Below are positions 41,753 through 52,453 of a stretch of DNA of 64,000 bases, piece by piece. This stretch comes from Vitrella brassicaformis (lineage: Eukaryota; Sar; Vitrellaceae). Position 1 is the stretch's first letter, and each line of letters starts with the position of its first letter. Made by a program: the position numbers and the translations under genes. The notes below the pieces were generated by a model. It had not been told where the DNA came from. It saw nothing but the letters and a program-made list of their open reading frames with translations, and did no database searches. Location: assembly GCA_001179505.1 (NCBI GenBank), contig CDMY01000224.1, positions 1 to 64,000 on the forward strand. Reading direction: 5' to 3'.

Positions 41753-44700
41753 TCATCGCCAGCCGGTGATGACGATCGAAGCGAGACTCACCAAACCTGA
41801 TCGGTGGACGGATCAACATCGATGCATTCTTTCATATGTGTGTGTGTGTGTGTGTGTTGTGGAGAATGAGTCTGTGCGTACGGTACCTACCGAGGAAGCC
41901 CAGCATGATGACCTCAGACATCTCCTTCACTCTTGCACGATCGATCACACCGCCCATACGAGCCTGCCACACGCACAGAGAGGGAGATGAACCCGAGTCG
42001 AGTTAAGGTGTGTCACTTGGTCCACTGGCTGGCTGACCTCCTTGGCCTTTTTCCTCCGTCTGGCCTCCCGCTCCTTGCGTTTCCTTTCGGCCTCTTCCTC
42101 CTTGCGCCGCTCCTCCGCCTCCTTGCGGCGCTTCTCAGCCGCCTCCTGCTCCTCCTCCTCCTTTTTCTTCCTCGCCGCCTCCTCTTCTTCCTTCTTCCTG
42201 CGGGCCGCCTCGGCTTCTCGCTCTTGCTGGGCCTGCTCCTCCTGCTGCTGACGCTGGCGCTCCTGCTCGGCAGTGGCCTCCGGGGTGGCCTGCTCGACCA
42301 CGTCGCTCGCCACGTCCCCCGCCACGTCAGAGGCCACCTGGGAGGCCACCTCGGACACCTGCTCGCTGCCCGTGATGTCCTGGGCTACCTGTCCCGCCAC
42401 ACCGCCGGCGACGTCGCCCGCGACGCCCGACACGGCCGAGGAGACGGGGTTGCCTGCTTGTGGCTGCTGCTGTTGTGGTTGCTGCTGCTGTGGTTGTGCA
42501 GTCTGCGAGACAACACCAGACGATGCAGCCCCGTTAGCGCCCCTCCGCCTTTCTGGCCTGCGTTGCCTGTACGTCCCCGTGTAAGACCCGACTGCCTGTC
42601 CGATGGATGCCAGACCCCCGCCTACTGAGGGCACCTGGCCGCCGGTGAGCCCGCTCAGAAAACCAAACTGCAGACGACGACGATCGCCAGACGATGAAGG
42701 GCCGGGCAGACCGGTGCCCAGCTTCGGCAGAGGGGGGTCGCCGCGGTACCACGACAGTAGGAGGAAGCCGGAGGCAGCGGAGAAGGCGCAGAGGATGACC
42801 AGCATGCTGACCACGCGGGCGCCGGGGGGGCCCTTCTTGAGAACTCTGAATGAGACCTTAATTGCGGTGTGTGCGAGGAATGCGAAGATGATGGATGTGC
42901 CGAGAGGGAGGTAGAGCGCGGGGGTGTCCCAGGGGAGGTGGTCGACCGTCTCGCTGCTCCAGGAGCTCTCGACCGCTGTGATATTGGGACGCCGCTGAAA
43001 TGATACACACACACACAGAGGGAGAGCCATGGAACCGTGCGATTGCGGTCGACCCATCGACCCATCCAGCCTTTCTCCATCCATCCTCCCTCCCTCCCTC
43101 CCTCCCCATGAGCTTACTGGGCCGTCCTCCAGCTGCTGCCTGTTGCTGACGGTGGTGGTTCGGCTGGCGGCTGGCGTTCGATCTGTCTTGAGCGCGTCAA
43201 TCAGCTGCAGCAGCGCCTCATCGGAGTCCACCTGCTCGCCGTCCGAGTCCACCACACCGTCGCTCCCGACGGAGAAGCTCTCGTGACTCTCGTAGTCGTA
43301 GTACGAGTTGGACCCGCCAGACGACCCCCAAGAGCTGGGAATCACCCCTTCGGTCGACGCACGGTCGCGGACGTTATTGACGATGCCGTCGATGATGCTG
43401 CCGCCTCTGCCTGGAGACGCCCCTCCTCCCCCGCCGCCCCCACCGGGGGAAGACCACTCACTCCACTCGGCCTGCTGTTGAGAGGGGGCGGCGCCCGACT
43501 GCCCCCCACCGCCCTGGGAAGAGCTCGACTGGCCGCCTTGCCCCAACACGCCTGAGGAGCTCCAGCCACCGGTTGATTGCCATTCACTCCACCCTCCTAC
43601 GCAGACACCGACCCGACCGACAGAGAGACACACATGAGTGGGTGTCGTGACGTCTGTGGGTCGATGGATGCGATGCATCCACGTGTGTTGTCTGGTCTGT
43701 CGATTCGATGGGCTGCCTGCCTCTGTCTGTCCTACCTCCTTCCCAGTCGCTCCATTCGCCCCATTGCAGGCCTCCGCCGCTCTGGCCGCCGCTCTCACGC
43801 GGCTGGCGTGTGCGGCCCGTCTGTGGACGGGGAGAAGGAGAAGGCGATGGGGCCGCCGTTGTGTTCGTCTGCTGCTGCTGCTGCTGCTGTTTCGGAGCCT
43901 CCTGGGGCTGGGGAGAGGGCTTTGGCGTGGTTGTGGTTGGCTTCTCAGTTGGCTTCTCGGTCAGCTTCTCTGTAGGCTTCTCTGTGGGCTTCTCAGACGG
44001 CTTCTCGGACGGCTTTTCTTCCTCCTTGTTCTGGGGCTTTTCCTGTCCGGTGTCCTTGACGTCCTTTGGGGTCGGAGGCTGCATGTCGGCGAGGCGGTCG
44101 ATTTCGTTCAGCAAGTCTAGCTTGAACGTCAACACAGACTTCTGGGCAGAACCTACAAACACACAAACACACACAGCGTAGAAAGAAGCACACAGGGAGA
44201 GAGAGATGCAATTCGATGGAGCCAAGCCACCATCCATCCCATCTGTCTGTCCCTCTTTCTGCAGCTAGCTTACTGAGGATGTACATGGACCCCCAGACGA
44301 CACACGCGATGCACGCCAGGAAGACCAGCCAGTTGGACCGCTTCCCGCACCCCACAAAGCACTGCCTTGCCGTCCGGTCGCACCAGCTGTCCTCGGGCAG
44401 CTCGTCAGGGTCCGCCTCGCCCACGTCCTTGCCCTTGCCCGTGTCGGCCGCACCACCGTCATCCTCAGCAATGAGGTCCAGGAGAGCAGGGTCGCCCACC
44501 TTGAGGCTCACCGACCTCTCAAGCGCCGCCCTGCCCGCCTCATCATTGGACTGGCAGGTGTCTGTGCGGATGAGTTGCGTGAGGGAGTTGGCCTGGAATG
44601 AGGACTCGTTGGTGTTGCTGGTGTGCTGCTGGTCGGTGGAGGTGATGGTGGAGGAGCCGTCGGTGTCGTGATGGTGGTGATGGTGCTGGTGCTGATGTTG

Positions 44701-47700
44701 TTGTCGCTTGGTGGGAGCGACGGATGCCGAGAAGTGGAATGAGTCGAGAGCGATGCCCCAGCAGGCGGCAGCTAGGAGGGGGAAGACGATGCACAGGCCC
44801 GTCTGGAAGAACAGCGGCTGTGGCCACCAGATGCCCTTTATCGACGGGACACCCAAACCTTGCGTGAAACACTGAATGAACACAACACAACACAACACAA
44901 CACAAAACGAATGGACAGACAGGTGAAGCGACGACGACTGGTCGTCCGTCCAGGGTCGTCAGGTAAGGTACATACCATGAGCATGAGGAACATGGCGAGT
45001 GGCACCTGCGTGTCGACCATCATGCTCGCCACCAGCCGATACACACCTTTCCGGTACATGGCCGTCTGCTCCACAGCCCACTCACTGGCCGTCACGGGAA
45101 GCCGCACACCGCTGTGCTGACCACGGCTGCTCTCAGCATACTGGCTGCGGCGATCGCTCGAACCAGTGTGGGCGCGCCGCAGCGGATTCCACGACCCAAT
45201 GGCGATCGACGTGAGGCGGCCCGACATCCAGTGGGACGGCGAGGACCGCCCCGATGGGTGGCGCGACGGGCGCGACGAGCGAGCGCTCATCTCGCGGTCG
45301 GCCGATGACGAACGGGTGAACTCAGCAGCCGATGCATCCTGCTCCTGCTCCTGTGAGGTGGCCTGCTGGCCGGCCGGGGCGGAGACATTCGATGCAGCAT
45401 TGGAGGGCGCGGCTGAGAGGTTGGACCTGGACCGGTCACTCGACTCGAGGATGCGCGGCATCTGGGGCGGAGTTGATGGGGATTGGCGCCCCGCTGCTGC
45501 CGCTGCTGCTGCTGCTGCTGCTGGGACAATGGCGTTGTCGTCGTCGTGATGGCTGTCCTTCTTGACCTCCCTCCTGTCGCTCTCGGTCTGCTCGGTCTCC
45601 TGTGACCCGCTGCTGAGCTGCTGCTGGGGTGGGTGCTGCTGCTGGGGTGTGTGTTGCTGCTGCTGGTGTTTGGACCCACCCGCTGTGGATTGCTTTGCTT
45701 TCTTGTTGTCCTCTGGCTCGCAGCTGATGCCGGTGTAGAGGGCGACGGTGTTGACGGCGCAGAGGCCCCATAGGCGGTGGCACCTCCTGAATGTGCGCCA
45801 GGTGGGCCCCTCCCACTGCCGGTTGCGCAGACCACCGCCGCAACAACACCCCTCGTAGCACAGGTAAGTGATGCAGAACAACAACTGCACACACACAGAC
45901 AGGGAGGGAGGGAGAGGGGAGACTCACGTGTGGCTGTCATCTCTGGTTCCCACCGAGCTCCCCAGCTACCTGGAGGAGGAAGAGTGCCGGAGGTATGATG
46001 GTCCAGAGGCCCACTTCCAGGCTGATGTGCGGCTTGCCCTGCTTGTCGTCCCACCATCCTTCCTCCCCCTCCTGCAGCAGCCTCAGTGAGGTGCCGTTGC
46101 TGCTGGTGGCCCCGCCGTCACTGGGTTTGTTGGCTGCGGCCGCTGTTTCGTTGGCGCTGTTGGCCGACACGCCCGTCTCGGTGCTGTTGACCTGCGTCGT
46201 GTTCACAAAGGCGTTGGTCAGGTTCGTCCTGATACATCCACCACACAGAGAGAGAGACCAGCAGGCATAGGCATAGGCATGTGTGTGAGTCTGTGAGTGT
46301 GTGTGTCGGATTGTTGTGGGGGTGTTGACGCAGCGTAGCGTACCCTTCGGGCAGCACCGGCTCGAGTATGTTGATAGAGCTGAGGCAGAAGTCCTCGGCC
46401 AGCAGCTGCCGCACCCCCACGATGTAGGCGAACATGCAGATGAGGGAGGCCTTGGTCAGCAGGATTGAGAACTGCGGCCAGTGCCACCGCCGCCCACGCT
46501 TCTTCTGCCCCTCGATCCTGCCGTTGGTGTTGCCCTCCTCGTCCTCATCATCGCCACCGCCGAAACACGCACGCAGGAGTGAGGTGAGGCACCAGCACGG
46601 AGGCAGGTCGTTGCTGGCGTGCACGTCGGCTTGCCGGAACACTCTCACGGACCGTAGCGCCAGCAGACGGAGGGCCAACGCGTAGATGAAGAACTGACAC
46701 AAGCGAAATCAGAGACAGAAGGAGGGAGGGGAATGTGAAATAAAACAAATGAGGCTGTCATGACGGCGTGGGCGCATTACTCGTGTGGTCTCTCTCAGCT
46801 CACCGTGAGAAGCGATATGAGTGGCAGGGCCAGGGCGGACCACGTGACGGCTTTTCCGGGCAGCAGTGGGTTCCAGAAGTCGCGAACCACATGGGTGGAC
46901 AGCACCAGCAGTCCACAGAACGTCAGCCAGATCCACACCAGCCGCGGCACAAAGTCCAGAGCGCTGCAAACGAACGCCAGCACGGGTCTGCGCTGCAGCG
47001 CCGCCTCGCCTGTCTTGGGCGACTGCCTGTTCCACGTGAAGACCATCACCAGAGACAGCACCGACAGCAAAATGGACACCGGCAGCAGCCAGTCGGCCTC
47101 ACAGGCCGCGTAGCCGATGGACGAGATGCCGAATGGTGCGGGCCAGTCGCCTCCGGCCTGTGCTGCGTCAGCGGCCTGTGAGGCCTTCATGAGGTCGGTG
47201 AAGTAGCAGCACATGGGGCCGTCGTCCACCTTTGGCGGCTGGTCGGGCTGCCCGTAGATGCTGCGACACTTGACGCGCGGGAGCTGGATGTAGTCGGCTG
47301 CAGCGAGGGAGACCTCGCGGCACTCCAGACTAGTGATGGACTGCACGGTGCGACGGGGGACCGCCAGCTGATGGAATGGCCAAAAAGAATGGATGGAGGG
47401 ATGGAGGGATGCATGCATGGGTGTAAGGGTCAGTCGATAGGGATGGGGAGTGCTGTGTCGTACCTGGTTGGAAGTGCACAGGTTGTCGAACATCATGGCG
47501 TCGCATTCGCTGTGCCGGTGGTTCCAACCCTGACGCGCACAGTGGTCTACCAGCTTCTGCAGACAGACAGACACACACACATGGATGGATGGACGGATGA
47601 GCCAACCCGACACACCACACCGAGCGAGGGTGGATGTCTGTCTGTCAAACTGACCTCGTGGTCGTTCTCCTCGATGAGCAGTATGAGTTCGCTGCTGGAC

Positions 47701-49231
47701 AGGTAGGTGGCCGCCTCGCGGGCAAACACGTAGGCCTGCAGCAGCAGCTGGGGAATGTTCTCCAGCAGCAACGCCTCGCGACGAATCTGACGTACACGCA
47801 CACGCAGTGGGGGATGGGATGGGATGCATCTGCCTAGCACGTGTGGTGAGCTGGAGCTGTGGCCGTCCGTACCTGGAATAGTCTGGCGTCTTCGTTCATG
47901 CCTTTGGGGTTGAACCAGTACGCTTTGAAGCGGAAGAGGAACTCGACTTGAAAGACAGCCTGCAGACCCTGAGACAAACTCCTGCACCGTCCGTCCAACA
48001 CGGAGGGCAACACACACACAGAGCCGACAGCAAATGACACACATGCAGTTGTTGGTGCGAGGGAGTTTCCGACCGTGTGTAGAGGCCGACTCTCAGGCCG
48101 TAGTAGAGAGCAGGAACCCTGTCAGGACATGAACCAACAGACAGACCGACGAGTGTGACGTGTCTGTCCTCCACGTGTTGGCCGATGTGGTGTGGTGTAG
48201 GGGAGGGAGGGAGGTGCTTACAGGATGCAGACAACCATGAGTGACGCCCAGCCAGAGTGACCCAGCGATGCAAAATGACCCACAACCACCTGACAGCCAC
48301 ACAGACACAGACACAGACATCAACCAGTGAGTGCACGACACAACAGACACGTCGGCCGCTCTCTCTCCCTCAGGATCTTACGAAGTCTTTGATCATGTCC
48401 GTCCACGGGATCACCAGATAGGCTGCAAACACGCACACACACACACGCGCGCGTGACATTCCCAGGCGTCCGTCCGTTCGCGTGAGTGTCTCGTGGCCTG
48501 GCTGACTCGCTCGCTGACTCACCGAAGACGACCATCCTTGAGAACCAGAGTGTGACTTTGTGTCGTGGCGGCAGTCGAGACCTGAAGCTGTCGCTGGCCT
48601 GCTTGAACTTCTCGCTCGTCTTGACCCACTGCTCGCTCTGCTTGACGCGATCGATCCGCTCCGTCACACGCAGACCCATGCGATCACCCGCCGCACACGC
48701 CTTCCGCCCCACCCGACGCAGAACTGACTCCTTCCTCCTCCCCTCACCATTACCATGACCATCACCATCGCCGTCTTCGCCCCCGATGTGCCAGGCAGTG
48801 GACGACTCGGTGAGGTCGTTGCCGCTGTCACTGATGCCATCCTGAGACGGCCGCCGGAGTCCCTCCTCCATCTCCTTCTGTTCCACCTCAGTCACGGACG
48901 CGTCGCACGTCCCGTTGGCACCGCCTGTGAAGCTGCCCGACTCGGTGACGGATTCGCCTGTGATGGATGTCTCGGCTGCCGCAGGGCCGTCACCTGCTGA
49001 TCCAGCCGATGAAGACGACAGCTCTGTGGAGAGGAGGCCCGGACTCCTGTCTCGACACAAGGGGTGCGGCGCGGCGGGCAGCGGCCGGCGGGTCGTGTGA
49101 GCGAAGTGCGCGTCCAGTGGGGCTGACGAGAAGAGCCGTGGCTGGTGCACCACTGTGTCCCCCTCGTCAGGCGATAGGTCCCTCCGAGGGTTGGAGGCAT
49201 CCTCCGGCACGCCTTCAGAGGGGTGGCTCAT
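41753..49231 (-). CDS. Giant multi-pass membrane protein, about 1800 residues
   Basis: Not assigned. ATG 49231 (MSHPSEGVPEDASNPRRDLS) opens a polar N-terminus of about 225 residues with a KESVLRRVGRKACAAGDRMG basic region. About 15 exons follow. Many carry TM helices, e.g. VVGHFASLGHSGWASLMVVC, WLLPVSILLSVLSLVMVFTW, LVWIWLTFCGLLVLSTHV, FFIYALALRLLALRS, EVGLWTIIPPALFLLQ and SNWLVFLACIACVVWGSMYI; the last exon gives IMLGFLGLVSLASIVITGWR and stops at 41753. The exon near 47790-47640 reads EALLLENIPQLLLQAYVF, which recalls the ExxPQLLLQ helix of XK-related scramblases. Between helices lie long low-complexity segments: poly-Gln/Ala/Ser (45350-45720), His-run (44660-44700), a KPTEKPTEK repeat (43930-44030), Gly-rich WxxW motifs (43400-43790) and a Glu/Arg/Lys coiled coil (42040-42260). 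Some joins are uncertain, so two genes cannot be excluded. Confidence 0.6.
43929..44034 (-). repeat. Tandem KP(S/T)EKPTEK-coding repeat
   Basis: Eight imperfect 12-base units (GGCTTCTC(G/A)GT-like on the plus strand) encode repeated Lys-Pro-Ser/Thr-Glu in the giant membrane protein, a flexible charged linker. Confidence 0.85.
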
Positions 49232-49559
49232 TGCGATGTCTGCCTGGCAGATGCGATAGCTGGCTGCGGGGCTCAGGTAGGACTGCTGCAGCCGAGCCGC
49301 GATGTGTCGTGAGTGGTGCAAGATCTCGGGGGAGATCTATGCCAGTCGTTGCACATCAGATACGCCCCGTGGGTATGCAGCACAGAAGAGATGCAGCCCT
49401 CGCGCTGCTGTGCTCCTTAAGTGACGATCCGTTATGCTGAGCTCGCACTTTGATTCTCAGCTCGCATCTTCCCGTGGATTTGCGAACATTCATTGGGCGT
49501 AGGAGGCCACGCCGTTGATGCCGCATGAGGCAACGAAGGCAACATCTCGAGGGCCGGCC
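49232..49559. promoter_or_regulatory. Bidirectional promoter region: giant membrane protein (-) / unknown gene (+)
   Basis: Start-to-start spacer of 328 bp, poor in microsatellites, with one CATTGGGCG site near 49491. An alternative ATG for the plus-strand gene lies at 49518 in the same frame. Confidence 0.4.
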
Positions 49560-51944
49560 ATGAGTGAGGCGGCTCCGAAGCGGCGGAGGACGGCGACGGA
49601 CGGCGAGGGTGCAGACGGGGAGGCCAAGGCGGACGCCAACAGCCCGCAGCAGCAGGGCACTGCACTGCACACTATAGACGTAGAGGCCTTTGCACAGCGC
49701 TTCAGCCAAATCGTAAGTCAATGCCAGGGGAAGCAAGCAACACAGCACTCACTCTGATCTTTCTTCTCTGGGTGGTCTGGTATGGTGTGCGCGTTGCTCA
49801 TTCAGGCTGCTGTGGTGGGGTACGTCTTCTCGTTCTTGTCACTGCACCTGGTAGCGCAGCTGCCCCAGCGGCTGTGGCGTCATGTCGGCGTACAGATCAC
49901 GCGGCTGACGGTCGACTTCTACGACACGGATGAGCGTCGCTTCTGGTGCCGCCTGTCGTTCGCTGACGCCTTCGCGTGGGGGCGGCGCCTCAGGCAGCTC
50001 AAGCACATGGCTCTCCGCTATCCCAGCCACGTGCCCCACTTGTCTCTCTACAATGCGGGTCTGCACTCGACGGTGAGGGACACCCTGACGGCAGTGGTCG
50101 AGGGGCACTGTGATGGGTCAAAACCGAACGCCACTCTCGAGTCCATCGAACTCATCCCCCCTGACGCACAAGGTGCCCCGAGCCCGTGAGATGTGTTTGC
50201 AAGTGAATACGTACTTCTATGCGTGCACACGTAGGTGGTCACGGGAGCGAGTTTCTACGGAGCATCGACGCGGACGAGATGCAACAAGTGACAGCCATTG
50301 GAAGGGACTTCAACTTGACCCATTGGAAGCCCCCTGAGGTCGATCCTCCCCCTACTACGCTCGCGTCTCTCACCTCCATCACGGGCGTCGAAATGGATGC
50401 CGCACGCAGCTCGAGTGACCGCATCTGTCCCGGCAGCGGGCGGCAGTGGGACATGCCGTCGCTCGAGAGGGTGTGTGATTTCCCGGTCAAGGTGCCGTTG
50501 GTCCTCGACCTGTACACCATCCTACATGCCGGATGGACGGGGAGACGTTGGGAGAGCTGGTGGCGACGTCACGACGCTTGAGGGAGCTGGATGTGTGGAT
50601 CGATCCCGATGAGTTAGCTGATGCATTGGAGGCCATCCCCGTGCCAGCAGAGGGCGGTGGGCAGTCGGGCCCTCTCTCGCGGCTCGAGCACATCGGCACT
50701 CTCACCTTTGGTTCCGGTGATGGTCCTTTCAGCGAAAAGTGGGCCCTCAGCATCGGCGAATGGACGGCCGCATTGCAGCGCTTGCAGGTGTGTGCGACGG
50801 GAGGCAGGCAATATCAGTTCGCAATGGTCATGCGCTGCCCTCACGGTTTCTGCAGACGGTTCTTGTCGATCGTGGGTGCCGCTCCATCAAGATGCTGAAT
50901 GTGCGTTTTGAGTCTGATGTCTACTTCCATATCTTCGCGGCCCTGTCGGCCATCGAGACCTTCACGCGCACCGTGTGTCTTAGCCCCGACATCCCAGTCA
51001 ACATCACCGAGATGCCACTTGTGGACGACTTTGAAACCTTCTTCGACATGTCCCTCCTATGTGCCGTCCCCACTCGCCCGTCTCCCTCCCCCTTTGTCCA
51101 GAGGCACCTCCAGCAGCTGGCGGCCGACACACTGAAGGCGTGCTTTGTCGTCCGTCCCGAACACTTCACCGACCCCCTCGACACGCCAAACACTTCACCG
51201 ACCCCCTCGACACGCCAAGCCCCGCTGCAGCCGCCCTTGCCCAGTCCATGACATTCCTGAAGGCGGAGCAAGTGCAGGTCTTCAAGCATGACGGTGGAGA
51301 CTGGCATCCTGACGCTCAGGCCGAGCCGCCCAATCCCGCTGTGGTCGACCAGCTGCCCGACGGCGCATTCCCCGCCGCATCACAACTCTATATCTGCTGG
51401 AGGGAGGGCCATGTGGTCGGCAAGAAGCTGGCGTCGAGGATGCCGGCGCTGAGAGAGATCGAGGTGCGTGAGGCAATGGAGGCGGATGCGGTGGGCGTGC
51501 TGGAAGCAGTGGGCAAGGCTGAGCATTGCGGCGCTTTGAGGTCTTCGTTATGCAGGCTGTGAGCGAGGAAGGGCTGCGGTGGGGAGACAGAGCTGAGGAG
51601 CTGCCGACCATCGAACGGCTGCATATGTGCGTTGACGGTGAGCTGCAAAAAGTGTCTTTGATGTACTCCGTCCCTACTGTCTTCTCTTCACTTCAGTACC
51701 TCACGACTTGGGCGATGGCGAAGCCGCTGGCGAGTTCGGCATCTCTTGTGTGCCGTCTCTGCTCAAGATCCGCGGCCTCAAAGAGCTCAAGTTCTGGCTG
51801 TTGCCTTCCGCTGCCTTCAAGCGGCTGGTGGAGGAGCGCACACACGGCGACAAGATCGAGGGCCTCCCTGGACGCTTCGGGACAATCAAGTGGACGGCAG
51901 GGATGAGTGTGGCATGCCTGGAGCTGAAGCCAAAGCCCATCTAG
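49560..51944 (+). CDS. Uncharacterised protein (F-box/LRR-like layout), frame broken by a duplication
   Basis: Not recognised. ATG 49560 (MSEAAPKRRRTATDGEGADG) gives a basic, nuclear-signal-like start. Exon 2 begins AAVVGYVFSFLSLHLVAQLP and carries QRLWRHVGVQITRLTVDFYD, reminiscent of the loosely conserved F-box-plus-strand layout. Later exons (GETLGELVATSRRLRELDVW, RLEHIGTLTFGSG, ALREIEVREAMEADAVGVLE, LLKIRGLKELKFWLLPSAAF) suggest irregular leucine-rich repeats. The end is at 51944 (CLELKPKPI). Between 51160 and 51218 a perfect 29-bp tandem duplication shifts the frame, and the upstream frame then stops about 35 codons later. The product is therefore truncated here, unless the duplication is an assembly or allele artefact. 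Confidence 0.55.
51160..51218 (+). repeat. 29-bp perfect tandem duplication inside a coding exon
   Basis: The unit begins ACACTTCACCGACCCCCTCG at 51161 and again at 51190. The period of 29 is not a multiple of three. The two flanking reading frames are compatible when only one copy is counted. Confidence 0.95.
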
Positions 51945-52453
51945 GTACGGCGCGACCATGCTGTTTGTGTGGCGCCGTGTCGGGCCCTTATTTGTTTTTT
52001 TTGGTGTCGGTGAGTGAGTGTCGCCGTCACTGACAGCAAAGTGCATTGCCAAATCAGTAGCGGTGGTGCTAGGTTGCACTTTACTTTGTTATTGTAGGGT
52101 GGCGTGTGGTGCGCGTGGGGTGCGATGGGCTGACTGCCTTGCCCACTTGTTTGTCGCTGCCTGCTGACTGCCTCGATATCGTGCTTTCCATGTGCTGCAT
52201 GATCTGCATGACATGCTGACATGCTGATGACATTATCCGACCCTGTCTGTGGGTCGCATTCAACAATGAGACAAGTCAAGTCTTCCGCCAATGGATATCA
52301 TCACCCATATGTACACATCACCGATACACATACCTAGATACAGAAGACGAGAAACCGGCAGGCGACCGAATTGGCATACTAATCATCATCATTCGACTAA
52401 GAAATGCTCACTACATGCACCGATCCGTGCATCTACTCATCCCCCAGCCCCCG
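51945..52453. other. Convergent intergenic spacer
   Basis: Non-repetitive 3' flanks with a TTTGTTTTTTTTGG run near 51990-52003 and GACATGCTGACATGCTGATGAC near 52210-52232. No gene is seen. Confidence 0.5.

Noticed and set aside
41933-42628. Plus-strand open frame of 231 codons, very rich in Leu.
   Set aside because: It is the antisense of the Glu/Arg/Lys coiled coil and Ala/Gln-rich exons of the minus-strand membrane protein. Such composition gives long Leu-rich shadows.
49265-49321. Upstream extension of the giant membrane protein (extra about 30 residues).
   Set aside because: It depends on a non-ATG start. The ATG at 49231 is the first proper start in that frame.
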